DNA from: Oceanospirillaceae bacterium
GTDB taxonomy: Bacteria > Pseudomonadota > Gammaproteobacteria > Pseudomonadales > Litoribrevibacteraceae
Assembly (NCBI GenBank): GCA_015665455.1
Contig: JADFAD010000006.1
Span: 558,001-622,000, forward strand
Length of the DNA stretch: 64,000 nucleotides
Direction of reading: 5' to 3'
A model generated the notes under the pieces. That model saw nothing but the letters and a program-made list of their open reading frames with translations, searched no databases and was not told the DNA's origin. Of this stretch, positions 45,773-57,530 are shown piece after piece. Both the position numbers and the translations under genes were made by a program. Each line of letters starts with the position of its first letter. Position 1 is the first letter of the stretch.

Positions 45773-46183
45773 TTAAAAATTCCGATTACCTAGACTGTCG
45801 AGCGTTAAATTCCCATCTCCGCTTTGACTTCCTTGAGGTACTGCCGTCAGCAACACACAGCCCGTTAAAACATTATTAGGAGCGGCCTCACCAACACATT
45901 TACCTGCACTTACTTTGTAAGTACCATTTTCAGACTCAAGGCCTGAACTGACGTTATAACCCAACTTTTTCAAATCCGTCACATAGGTCAGATGAAAGTC
46001 TTCCGTGTAATATCGTTCTTGGGCTTGCATCACACTCGTCAGTATTTGCCGACCGTCCGTTCGCTTGCCAGACGTGACTTGATCATTATAAGCAGGCAAA
46101 GCAATGGCAGAGATAACGCCAATAAGAGCTATCACTATCAGCAGTTCTATTAAGGTAAACCCTTTCAGATTATGTCTAATCAT
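45773..46183 (-). CDS. pilE: type IV pilin-like minor pilin (PilE family)
   Basis: A 136-residue prepilin. The leader is cut between G and F in KGFTLIELLIVIALIGVIS (residues 8-26), with Glu5 of the mature protein present. The C-terminal part includes two cysteines (GKCVGEA and TGCVLL) that likely form the pilin D-region disulfide. This places it as the PilE-type minor pilin of the FimT-PilV-PilW-PilX-PilY1-PilE operon, which primes pilus assembly. Its start overlaps the end of pilY1 by 8 bases. Confidence 0.85.
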   Translation of the reverse strand: MIRHNLKGFTLIELLIVIALIGVISAIALPAYNDQVTSGKRTDGRQILTSVMQAQERYYTEDFHLTYVTDLKKLGYNVSSGLESENGTYKVSAGKCVGEAAPNNVLTGCVLLTAVPQGSQSGDGNLTLDSLGNRNF

Positions 46184-49100
46184 TTTCTAACCAATACGTT
46201 GTGATTAATGGAGTGTTATTTACAACATCAGTACAGTAGGGGCCAAAGCACAAAATAGGGCTTGTCGCTGTTACGGTTTCAGTTGATCCGTCATCGTCAC
46301 CAGTAGGAATATCAGTATCTTTTGGTGTAAAAATAATTCCAGGATCAGACGCTATACCTTGTTGCTTCAGTGTCATCATTCGATCAACAGTACCTGCACT
46401 ATTATGGGCAACAAACTCACCATCACTGTCCAAACCAAACACTGCTGTCGCATCAATGACATTCACAGCATAAGCCCTATTCGATCCTAAATCAGTCCCG
46501 CAAGTCTCACTTGAACCTGTAGGGCTAAATGCAGAGAAGAACAAAGTACCATTGAAGGTTAATGAATCAGATAATACCTTCTCATCCGATTGCATCGCAA
46601 AGAACCAACCATTCTTCTTCCTTAGGTTATCTTGTGCAATGGACTTAGTGCCTTTAACTGATCCTGTGTCAGCAGTACCCGTCTGTAACAAATTACTTGA
46701 GGCATCGTACAAGTCAGATTTGGTTAGTAAATGAGTCGATCTTAACTCCAACTCACCACTTGAGTCCTCCTCTCGTACTGCAACGTATTGATAATCTGTT
46801 GGCGGTAAATCCGTTACGTATGGGTCCCAAATCGAGAAAAAGTTATCAGCATCGTCCGTCGTTAAAGGGTGTGCTCTGTAACCAGAGCCCATAGATATAG
46901 TCAAAAAGGCAGTACCCGATGGAGGCGCGTTCTTATCTTCATCCGAAGCATCAGAAGGCAAACTACGCGTTGGAGGCGCAAAATTTGTTCTAAAGGCCGC
47001 GCCACCTCGAGGATTAAATAAAGCCACATCAGGTCGATTATAAAAGCGTGTTGGGTTGGTTGCATTTCCATTACCTAGATCAGCAATCATGCCACCACGG
47101 GCTTTAGAAAGATCATCATCGACAAAATCAAAACGCCACACATGGCCACGAACATCCACTGCCACCACAAAATCAGTGTAGCCATTATTATCTAAATCGC
47201 CCAAGGTCACATCAGCAGGAAAACCAAACTCCATGTTAGCCATTTCTAAACTATGGGAGCCATCTGGACCTGCAGACCAAAGCCTTTCACCGGTTGCGGC
47301 ATCAACAACAAACACGGCACGACCAATATTATCTGTTAGCGTTTTCACCCCACCAGTAATCTCATCCAGTTCATCTTGAAGATCGCCTAAGTTAGATCTG
47401 TACGTTGCTAATTCATCATTCATTGCATTAAGTTGATTAGCTTTATTTGTGATTGCTGTGCTGAGGTTAGTTTCTGCCGTTGTTTTTGCGGTCTGTGCAT
47501 CAGTATAAGCTTGATTTGCAACACCTTGAGCAGATTGAGCATTGTTAAGTTCTGCTTCCTTTTGAACAACAGTCGGGCCTCCAGCGTCATATTGAGCTTG
47601 TAAATCATCTACAATATCTTGTTTAACTTGTTGCTCAGCCAACAGAGGAACAAGCTCTCCTTCTAAGACTACACGCTTATCGTCTTCCACCTTCCATTCT
47701 GCATATTTTGCTCGTCTAGACGCCCTCCAATGAGTCTCCCAATTGGCCCACTTAGCATGCTCCTCCAACCAATCATTAACATTATCAAGTTCATTCTGTT
47801 TAGCGGTGACATCATCTGCCGCATCTTGAAGATCGTTATTAGCCTGAATCAATTGTTGATTCAGGGCATCTAATTCATCTTGGCTGTCTGTTCTAGCCTG
47901 ATCCAACTCATCCTGCTTATCTGCGACCAATTGATCAGCTAAATCAAGTTCCGCCTTACGATCTACGATCGCTTGCTCGGCCTGATCCAGCGCAGTCTGC
48001 TTTGCTGAGATATTTGCATCAGCGGTCGCGGTTGCGGCCGCAATGGCCGAAATTTGATCATCCACATCGGTTTGAGCATCTTCAACCGCCCTCTCCCGAG
48101 CAGCCAATTCATCAGCGTCAATATTTGTGTAAACAGGGTCTTGGTTTCGGTCGTAACCACCAGAAAAGATTAATACTTGTTTATCGACGCCACCAACTTT
48201 AACGAAACCTTCGGTTGGCTTTGACCACGTTTGACCTAGTTCAGTAAAGTCACCCGTCTTGCCATTAATAATCCACTTTAAAACAGGCGTGGAAGTGTCA
48301 TTAGTTACGTCTACAGCGTAATAGTTATGACCGCCACGGCGCATGCCAACAATTAAATACGTTCTGCCATTAACAGTTATAGGCGTTATATCCCCATCCA
48401 AACCGTAAACTTTGCCAACACCTACTTCTTGCTCATAGTACTTATGCAAGTTTGGCAATAAGTCTTGTGGGATAAAAGCAAAACGCTCTGATCCATCATC
48501 CGTATTTATGCCATGCAAATAGCCCATATTATCGCCATAATATAGCGTCTTTCCTATCACCACCGGCTGACTATGGAGTGGGTCAGCAAGATAATGAGTT
48601 GCTGAACCTGAATCACTTTTACCACCGGCCCAGTTCAGAAGATCTATACGGTATTGATCACTTTCATCCACGATACGCAGCATTTCTTTGGTCACTGCAG
48701 TATTTGAATACGCCAGTGCGTTGGACGAATCAGATAAAAATCCCGTAGACCCTGTATTTGTATAAACGGTTCTTGAAGCGGTTAGTTGTTCTGCAACACC
48801 ACCTTTACTGACCGTTTTACCATCAACATCATTGGACCACCAAGAATGAGCAGAGTCTTTAAAAAAACCTGTATTTTGATCTACTGCGTCGTCTTCATTA
48901 ACATCGGTAATTGCACCAGAGGAGTCAATCTTATATCGCTTAATATTGCCCTCCCACTGCGCATGCGATTGAGGCTTAAATAACGCGAAATAAACTTCTT
49001 CACGATGCTCTAATCGATTAGTAGCGTTGATAGAAACAACTGGGGCGGTAAAGGTTGACGCCTTATCTTGGATCTCATTAAAAATCTCTTGTAAAGCAGA

Positions 49101-50117
49101 ACTTAAACCGGCCGCACTTGAAGGAGTATAAGCCGTTGCACTGTCATCTCCTTGGCCGTGTTTAGCAACAGAGTTTAACAATGATTCAGCATCGCTGCCG
49201 CTGGTAAAACCAAACCCAACAGGATAGGTGGTAACTCTCTGAACCTTATCTAACTTAGAGTCATCTATGAGATCGGTATTACGGAGATAATACGCCAACT
49301 CATCCATGCACTGTCCATTCCCGTCACATTCATCGCTTAAGTCTGCTGGAATGCTAGAAAAAGAGCTTATTAAAGTCTGGATGTCTGAATTTGAAGCTTG
49401 ATCCTCGGTCGGGGCACCATCCGTAAATAAAATAATATTATTATCCAGTTGGCACTCATTGACGATTGGAGATTTAAACGTTCCATCGCTATTTAGAGCA
49501 GACGAAACACTTGTCTCAAGTTGAGAATACTGATTGTTGTTCCAATCTAAAATAAACTCGTTTCCGTGATACTTTGGAGTTTCCCCCATAAAATACAATG
49601 CAGCTTCATGATAACTCTCCTCCAAAGGCGTAAAGCCACTTGCAGTATAATCATACAAAGCTTCAATAAACGATTTCCTCGTGGTTGAAACACCGTTACT
49701 GTCAACCACATCTATGTCTTCAGAAGCCAAAGAAACACGGCCTCCTGCAAAATAGTTATAGCGCATCAAAGAAAGGTTTATTTTGTCCGTATTCAGAATT
49801 AAGTTTGTTGCAACATCCTTAACCAATTCCATTCTGGTTAAACGGAGTCCAGGCTCATCTGGAATATAATGAGGAGTATGGTACGAGGCGTCGTAGCCAG
49901 AAGGAATGGGAGTATAATCATCACCATAGCTACTAGGATCAGATATTGCTACGCCATTCCCCATGCTTCCAGACGTATCTATAAGTAATAACACATTTGA
50001 TTTCACCCCTGTAGAAGGCGCTACATAAATTTCAGTGTCATCAGCCTTAGTAAATTCAGAAAAAGTAACTGCAAAAGTAAATACGCTAGAACAAAGCGTT
50101 AACTTAGAGTTTTTCAT
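46176..50117 (-). CDS. pilY1: PilY1 type IV pilus tip adhesin with inserted coiled coil
   Basis: A 1313-residue exported protein. The N-terminal von Willebrand factor A domain has the MIDAS motif DTSGSMGNG at residues 47-55 and TDGAPTEDQ further on. The C-terminal PilY1 beta-propeller starts near residue 500 (HYLADPLHSQPVVIGKTLYYGDN), and a calcium-loop candidate DLDNNGYTD is in LGDLDNNGYTDFVVAVD. PilY1 sits at the pilus tip, where it controls extension and senses or binds surfaces. Between SGGYDRNQDPVY and NIGRAVFVVDAATGE, a Glu/Ala/Asp/Gln-rich coiled coil of about 255 residues (about 668-924) is inserted, making the protein longer than usual. Confidence 0.92.
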   Translation of the reverse strand: MKNSKLTLCSSVFTFAVTFSEFTKADDTEIYVAPSTGVKSNVLLLIDTSGSMGNGVAISDPSSYGDDYTPIPSGYDASYHTPHYIPDEPGLRLTRMELVKDVATNLILNTDKINLSLMRYNYFAGGRVSLASEDIDVVDSNGVSTTRKSFIEALYDYTASGFTPLEESYHEAALYFMGETPKYHGNEFILDWNNNQYSQLETSVSSALNSDGTFKSPIVNECQLDNNIILFTDGAPTEDQASNSDIQTLISSFSSIPADLSDECDGNGQCMDELAYYLRNTDLIDDSKLDKVQRVTTYPVGFGFTSGSDAESLLNSVAKHGQGDDSATAYTPSSAAGLSSALQEIFNEIQDKASTFTAPVVSINATNRLEHREEVYFALFKPQSHAQWEGNIKRYKIDSSGAITDVNEDDAVDQNTGFFKDSAHSWWSNDVDGKTVSKGGVAEQLTASRTVYTNTGSTGFLSDSSNALAYSNTAVTKEMLRIVDESDQYRIDLLNWAGGKSDSGSATHYLADPLHSQPVVIGKTLYYGDNMGYLHGINTDDGSERFAFIPQDLLPNLHKYYEQEVGVGKVYGLDGDITPITVNGRTYLIVGMRRGGHNYYAVDVTNDTSTPVLKWIINGKTGDFTELGQTWSKPTEGFVKVGGVDKQVLIFSGGYDRNQDPVYTNIDADELAARERAVEDAQTDVDDQISAIAAATATADANISAKQTALDQAEQAIVDRKAELDLADQLVADKQDELDQARTDSQDELDALNQQLIQANNDLQDAADDVTAKQNELDNVNDWLEEHAKWANWETHWRASRRAKYAEWKVEDDKRVVLEGELVPLLAEQQVKQDIVDDLQAQYDAGGPTVVQKEAELNNAQSAQGVANQAYTDAQTAKTTAETNLSTAITNKANQLNAMNDELATYRSNLGDLQDELDEITGGVKTLTDNIGRAVFVVDAATGERLWSAGPDGSHSLEMANMEFGFPADVTLGDLDNNGYTDFVVAVDVRGHVWRFDFVDDDLSKARGGMIADLGNGNATNPTRFYNRPDVALFNPRGGAAFRTNFAPPTRSLPSDASDEDKNAPPSGTAFLTISMGSGYRAHPLTTDDADNFFSIWDPYVTDLPPTDYQYVAVREEDSSGELELRSTHLLTKSDLYDASSNLLQTGTADTGSVKGTKSIAQDNLRKKNGWFFAMQSDEKVLSDSLTFNGTLFFSAFSPTGSSETCGTDLGSNRAYAVNVIDATAVFGLDSDGEFVAHNSAGTVDRMMTLKQQGIASDPGIIFTPKDTDIPTGDDDGSTETVTATSPILCFGPYCTDVVNNTPLITTYWLEND

Positions 50118-50140
50118 AATTAAATCCCCTCAAAACAAGA

Positions 50141-50497
50141 TTAACGCAGTAGAATTGCTCTCGCAGTTTTAGTAACTGGGTTAAATATCACACCAACTAA
50201 AGAACGGTGAATAGAACTCAACTCACTGAGATCATTGGTAATCTTGCTCCCCTTATGTATCTCTAAGTTTTGATTGAACTGGAGTATACGCTCACTACAT
50301 GAAGGACACGGGGACACATATAATAAACCTCCTTTTTTATCCGCAGAAAAACTTACATTTACAACAGCGCCTTCATACGTTTTCTCTACAGTCGTACCAT
50401 AACCTTCTATATTATTTGCTGCCGTCAATAGCCCAGGCATCAACATAACCACAAGCAAACACGCAGTGAATGCCCGTGTAAAAAGCCCTATACTCAT
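50141..50497 (-). CDS. small periplasmic CxxC protein of the pilin operon
   Basis: A 118-residue protein with signal peptide (ACLLVVMLMPGLLTAAN). The mature part has a CPSC pair (SPCPSCSERILQ) in a short beta-rich domain (AVVNVSFSADKKGGLLYV, VGVIFNPVTKTARAILL). It lies between pilX and pilY1 on the same strand, 23 bases before pilY1. It is not one of the standard minor pilins; a role in folding or disulfide formation of PilY1 is possible but is inference. Confidence 0.65.
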   Translation of the reverse strand: MSIGLFTRAFTACLLVVMLMPGLLTAANNIEGYGTTVEKTYEGAVVNVSFSADKKGGLLYVSPCPSCSERILQFNQNLEIHKGSKITNDLSELSSIHRSLVGVIFNPVTKTARAILLR

Positions 50498-50605
50498 AAG
50501 TTTCTACCCTTACGTTCTATTCAATCATTTTGTGAAAGTCATGGAGACTTCAACTACATCCCTATAGCTGAGTCGCCTTATAATTTTTTTGTATTTACTG
50601 TTTAA

Positions 50606-51079
50606 TTATTGCTTTGGTACTACAAGAATCATCCCTTGGGATTGATCTGAGGTTACGTTGCTGTTATTTAAAGTACTTGTGCTTCGCAAGTCATAACTGT
50701 AACCACTAAAGATTCCGAAAGAGGAGCCCGGTGGGGTTAACTCCCCCGAAAATGTCAAAGCCACTGTTTTAGTAAAACCGATCTGCACTGCTTGAGGAGG
50801 GGGTTGCACCGCAACAGGGTTTAGCAGCCAAGCATTAGGATTCGCATCATTAAGCCAAAGATTCACGGAATTCAGTAACCATTGGTTATCCAAATAATAA
50901 AGCTCGCGCTGCCCTGTTAATTCATTTTGGGTGGCCTGAAAAACATGTTGGCGAAGTTGAACATTCTTTGCCATTTTTTCATCCAGCAAAGACGTACTCA
51001 TGGTTGAGACCGCCAATACAGTTAAGACAAATAAAATCACCAGGCTAAATAGAAGCACAGAGCCTCGTTGATTCTTCAT
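50606..51079 (-). CDS. pilX: minor pilin PilX
   Basis: A 157-residue prepilin-like protein starting at the ATG at 51079 (MKNQRGSVLLFSLVILFVLTVLAVS), with GAGAG 6 bases upstream; a longer frame from 51142 overlaps pilW. The RG-S leader and hydrophobic stretch are typical of PilX, which lacks Glu5. It belongs to the initiation complex with PilV, PilW and PilY1. About 110 bases separate it from the CxxC gene. Confidence 0.85.
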   Translation of the reverse strand: MKNQRGSVLLFSLVILFVLTVLAVSTMSTSLLDEKMAKNVQLRQHVFQATQNELTGQRELYYLDNQWLLNSVNLWLNDANPNAWLLNPVAVQPPPQAVQIGFTKTVALTFSGELTPPGSSFGIFSGYSYDLRSTSTLNNSNVTSDQSQGMILVVPKQ

Positions 51080-51101
51080 AACGTACTCTCGATGATTCAT
51101 G

Positions 51102-52028
51102 TTATTGAATGTTCTCATTAAGAATGGCACTTGTAGGGTCAACGTTATTCATAGTGACCGTTGTTTCGTAAAGCACTCGAGTATTCGTATCTGTAAAGCT
51201 GAACAAGCCAGCGTCAAGCACGGCATAGCTTTTCGCGTTTTTACCGCCACCGCCTTCGCCATTTGCTCGAGCAAGAACAGCCACTCGAATGCTTTTAATT
51301 TTTCGCCAATCGCTAACCCTATTCGCGGATACATATCGAAATAGGTAACGATTGGGATCACCATCAATCCCTGTTCCAGAAACTTCACCATACAAGACTT
51401 GCAGCGTATCAATACCAGCCACTAAAGGCTGAGCCGAGCCATCTGTCACCCAAGTACCCGATTCAGGGTCATAGCCTTGGCAAAATAAGGTTGGCATATC
51501 ATTATTGGTCCCATCTTTAGCAACCCAATAAACATTGGCTACAACAGATGCCACAGCAGTGCCTGTACAGTCTAAGTTATCTGTAGGATCAAACTGCAAA
51601 GCAATTCGGTCACTGCCTGCGATCAAGTTATCAACATCCGCTGCTGTAGTCGCTTTCATTGGGTTAACCACTTCACTGCCATTGCTCGTACACCAAGCGT
51701 CAGAAACCACACATGCAGAACTAGGATCAACTGCATTAGACACTAGGTCTCTATTCTCACCTAACACAGCGCTCGGTAAGCTCCCCAATACAGGGTCATC
51801 TGAAGAATAACCAGCCATTCGAATGTCTTCAGAGAGGATATTCATAGCGAATCGACCATTCTCTTCTGCTCTGCCCAGAAAGTCAGCCATCATAAAGGTC
51901 TGTTTATTGGCCAAGAACACTTGAACCAAAGAGCCCGTTAAGATCAAACCTAACAACATAGAAATCATCAGTTCAACAAGCGTTAAACCTTTCTGAGCGG
52001 AATATAGATTATTTACTATTTTGTTCAT
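51102..52028 (-). CDS. pilW: minor pilin PilW
   Basis: A 308-residue prepilin-like protein with leader and helix KGLTLVELMISMLLGLILTGSLV at about residues 13-35, followed by a large globular domain with four or more cysteines (SACVVSDAWCTSN, DCTGTAV, LFCQGYD). The length and the NGRFAMNILSEDIRMAGY segment after the helix match PilW of the PilVWXY1 priming complex. It lies 22 bases downstream of pilX's start region and next to pilV. Confidence 0.88.
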   Translation of the reverse strand: MNKIVNNLYSAQKGLTLVELMISMLLGLILTGSLVQVFLANKQTFMMADFLGRAEENGRFAMNILSEDIRMAGYSSDDPVLGSLPSAVLGENRDLVSNAVDPSSACVVSDAWCTSNGSEVVNPMKATTAADVDNLIAGSDRIALQFDPTDNLDCTGTAVASVVANVYWVAKDGTNNDMPTLFCQGYDPESGTWVTDGSAQPLVAGIDTLQVLYGEVSGTGIDGDPNRYLFRYVSANRVSDWRKIKSIRVAVLARANGEGGGGKNAKSYAVLDAGLFSFTDTNTRVLYETTVTMNNVDPTSAILNENIQ

Positions 52029-52049
52029 GATCTAATGACTCGCCTGCTA

Positions 52050-52649
52050 TTAAGGTCTTATTTCTAAGCTGATGCTTTGATTGTAATTTTGATCCTGATT
52101 TACTTTACCTTGCCCTCGGCCTAACCACTCTGACGTAATCGTATAAACCGACCTAGGCTGGCAAGGGCTTGTTTCGCAACTCACACTCAAAATGGTTGAA
52201 GAGGTTGATGCCATAAAGTCGACCAAGTTACTTTTATTATCATCTTGATTTACATAGCCACAACGGAGCTCCCACATATCAAAAGTGGCCATTTGTTGTG
52301 CATTACACGTATTATTGGCAAGCACTTTTTCGCCTGCCGCTTGATCATAATAATCACTGCATATCCGAGCAGGGGCAGCCGAACAAAGCGCCGCATTATC
52401 AGAGGCCGTTATATAATCTTGCTGGGCAATACCATCTGGGTTACTTCGCATTCTTTCTGTTAATTCTTGAGTTAACCAAGTGGCTTTTCCTCGTTGACCA
52501 CTGTCCAGACTTCCCCGAAGCGCGTTCGCCTGCATTGCAGCTAGACCAAGTAAACCGACGGCAAGGATAAGTGCAGTAATAAGAATTTCAGTCATGCTGA
52601 AACCTAACTGACGCTTAACCGTCACCATATTATTTCGTGCAGTCATCAT
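52050..52649 (-). CDS. pilV: minor pilin PilV
   Basis: A 199-residue prepilin-like protein. The processing site is in QLGFSMTEILITALILAVGLLGLAA (residues about 15-38), with the usual later RMRSNPDG segment and several cysteines that form disulfides. The start is uncertain: the ATG at 52649 overlaps the fimT end by 20 bases, and the ATG at 52628 lies just past that stop. It is part of the PilV-PilW-PilX-PilY1 tip complex. Confidence 0.86.
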   Translation of the reverse strand: MMTARNNMVTVKRQLGFSMTEILITALILAVGLLGLAAMQANALRGSLDSGQRGKATWLTQELTERMRSNPDGIAQQDYITASDNAALCSAAPARICSDYYDQAAGEKVLANNTCNAQQMATFDMWELRCGYVNQDDNKSNLVDFMASTSSTILSVSCETSPCQPRSVYTITSEWLGRGQGKVNQDQNYNQSISLEIRP

Positions 52650-53148
52650 GGGCTATATTCCCTGTTGTCACCAAACGGCCAGTTCTCGCAATGGTAATTG
52701 ATGTCCCCAAAGTGGACTTTTTCACATCACAAATAAAAAACGTTACATCTGACGTCTCACCCAGGGAGCCATCTGCGTTGAAGCTCAACCAGTTATTGCC
52801 GTTTACTGTACTTGTGACATGTACATTGGAATGAGTTGCCATTTCTTTTCGTAGCAATGTATCGTTTACAGAGTTAAAGTTGGATTCTCCACCAGAGGCA
52901 TCAACAAAGGTTTCCCAACCATCTTTCCACTGAAGAGCATTTCCCCTATTGGATAAAGTAATTGAGACATTTCTGGTAATGGCTTCGCTTCTAGCAAAAC
53001 GAATAGAGGCCGCAAGCCGGTTGGCTTCAGAACTTATATTATTGCTTTGAATGAGACCAGACATTGCAGGTAGTGCAAATAAAAAGACAACAGAAACTAC
53101 AGCCAGAACGACCATAAGCTCAACTAAGGTGAAGCCCTTTTTCGACAT
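52630..53148 (-). CDS. fimT: minor pilin FimT/FimU (GspH-type)
   Basis: A 172-residue GspH-type pseudopilin starting at the ATG at 53148, with AAGGGA upstream. The leader KKGFTLVELMVVLAVVSVV is followed by the family block SSEANRLAASIRFARSEAITR and GWETFVD. FimT and FimU help prime pilus assembly, and FimT of some species binds DNA for uptake. This is the first gene of the operon, so its upstream region carries the promoter. Confidence 0.88.
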   Translation of the reverse strand: MSKKGFTLVELMVVLAVVSVVFLFALPAMSGLIQSNNISSEANRLAASIRFARSEAITRNVSITLSNRGNALQWKDGWETFVDASGGESNFNSVNDTLLRKEMATHSNVHVTSTVNGNNWLSFNADGSLGETSDVTFFICDVKKSTLGTSITIARTGRLVTTGNIAHDDCTK

Positions 53149-53602
53149 GCAACAATCCCTTGTAATCAAATTCCAAATATGAAGTGCTATATTATTATCA
53201 GTCCAAAAGATTAAGACTGATCAATAAAAGGCCAGCAGAATATAGAGACTTCCATTAAATGTCCAAACTATAGCGTTGCTGTCCGACTTACATATTGAGC
53301 TAAATACTACTAAATAAAACTGATTCCGATCAGTCATTCCTTATCATTTTTTATAAAAAAGTTATATAAAACTTGATTTTAAGAGTATTTAATTAACCTT
53401 AAGCTACTATCTGCTCACCTGCATCACAAGACAAATTTTATAGCTCAAAGTTTGAAGTGATTCACATTTATCGACTTTAAAGTATGTCGAATTTAAATCC
53501 TAAAAAAATATTCTAAAATCAAACACCTCTGTATTAAATTAAAAAAGCCCGCACCATTTCTGATGCGGACTTTTCATTTAGATGGTTTCAATACTGAAGT
53601 AA
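53149..53602. other. gene-free stretch between the pilin operon and the arginine operon
   Basis: AT-rich, with no gene. It should contain the pilin-operon promoter in its left part. The right part holds the terminator at 53541-53574. No clear repeats or regulatory motif are otherwise seen. Confidence 0.45.
53541..53574 (-). terminator. terminator of the arginine operon (right copy flanking the pilin operon)
   Basis: It has the same hairpin and loop as at 45722, with a single mismatch in the right arm, and TTTTTT on the minus strand. It lies 29 bases past the astB stop. Confidence 0.85.
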
Positions 53603-54943
53603 TCAGCCTCGTTGAAAGGGGTAGATAGAGCCCACTTGCAGTATTTGGGTTAATTCATCCAATGCCGTGCGCGATTCAACCAACAAGTTCGGATCGGCCA
53701 ACTCTTCTGGAGAAACGCGATCACGGTAATGTGTTTCAACCCAAGTTGTTAGACTTCCATAGAGTGCATCAGACATGAGCACGTTCTGGTGTACTGCGTT
53801 TAATTCAGCGTCATTCAACGCCACTCGCAAACGTAAACACGCAGGCCCGCCACCGTTTTGCATGCTTTGTTTCAAATCGAATACTTTAACCTGCTTAATA
53901 GGGGTGTTCATGGTCACTAAGGAATCCAAGTAATTGGACACTGAAGGCACTTCACGGCATTCATGCGGTACAACGAGCGTCATGTATCCATCATCGTGAC
54001 TGAGCAACTGGCTGTTAAACAGGTACGAGCGAACGGCATCTGAAACGCTTAAATCCTGATTCGTCACCATGACAGGAACGAAATTAGTATTTACTAATTT
54101 TCGGTCGATTTCTTCCATGACCTGATGAGAATTCAAAAACGCCTCTTCATGGTAAAAAAGAACATTCCCATTCCCCACCGAGATAACGTCATTATGAAAC
54201 ACGCCTGCATCAATGGTCTCTGGTTTCTGTTGAGCGTACACCACTTGATCACCCGACAAACCATGCAAACGAGCGATCGCACGACACGCTTCTAAGGTTT
54301 GTCGTGCAGGGTATTTCTTAGGTGCTGGCGCACTTTCTCGAAATGCTTCTCGCCCATATACAAATAGCTCAACACCCGGTTGGTCATAGCCTGCACAAAA
54401 GCGCGTATGATTCGCGGCCCCTTCATCACCAAACTGTGCAACAGCTGGCAAAGCAGGATGATGAGCAAAGTACTTATCGTCTTTAAAAATCGATTCTAAA
54501 ATTCGCGTGGTCGTTTCATGCTCAATGGAGCGATGAACTTTTGCATTCAAGTTTGCCGCCGTAAAGTGCACTTTACCATCTTGCGTATCTGCGCTTGGTG
54601 AAACAGTGGCGGCATTGGCCGTCCACATACAAGATGCAGAACTTGCCGCAGCAAGTACCACAGGTTCTTGAACCGCAGCACTGGCTAACACTTGACTGTC
54701 AGACCCTGTGAACCCCAATGCCCGAAGCGTTTCTATACTTGGCCTTTCTTGCGGCGGCAGCAAACCTTGCTTAAATCCTAAATCATGTAAGGACTTCATC
54801 TTTTGAAGCCCCTGCAACGCAGCTTCACGAGGGTTTGAAGATTGCTTAGTATTGCTCTTTGACGCTACATTGCCATAAGACAAACCGCTGTAGTTATGAG
54901 TTGGTCCTACTAATCCATCGAAATTCACTTCATATGCAGTCAT
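53603..54943 (-). CDS. astB: N-succinylarginine dihydrolase
   Basis: A 446-residue enzyme of the arginine succinyltransferase pathway. It converts N2-succinylarginine to N2-succinylornithine, CO2 and ammonia. It opens with the family signature [23 protein letters not shown], and the C-terminal [12 protein letters not shown] holds the catalytic Cys; [20 protein letters not shown] holds a catalytic His region. It is the last gene of the operon and is followed by a terminator. Length matches the family. Confidence 0.95.
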   Translation of the reverse strand: MTAYEVNFDGLVGPTHNYSGLSYGNVASKSNTKQSSNPREAALQGLQKMKSLHDLGFKQGLLPPQERPSIETLRALGFTGSDSQVLASAAVQEPVVLAAASSASCMWTANAATVSPSADTQDGKVHFTAANLNAKVHRSIEHETTTRILESIFKDDKYFAHHPALPAVAQFGDEGAANHTRFCAGYDQPGVELFVYGREAFRESAPAPKKYPARQTLEACRAIARLHGLSGDQVVYAQQKPETIDAGVFHNDVISVGNGNVLFYHEEAFLNSHQVMEEIDRKLVNTNFVPVMVTNQDLSVSDAVRSYLFNSQLLSHDDGYMTLVVPHECREVPSVSNYLDSLVTMNTPIKQVKVFDLKQSMQNGGGPACLRLRVALNDAELNAVHQNVLMSDALYGSLTTWVETHYRDRVSPEELADPNLLVESRTALDELTQILQVGSIYPFQRG

Positions 54944-54977
54944 ATTGACTCCTTATTAACAGCACTACAGACTCAAC

Positions 54978-57519
<2,542 letters not shown>

Positions 57520-57530
57520 CCCTAGACCTC

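Noticed and set aside
45722-53574. The paired 34-base hairpins as attachment sites of a mobile element
   Set aside because: Each is a functional-looking terminator placed right after an operon end, and no integrase or mobility gene lies between them; kept only as a repeat observation.
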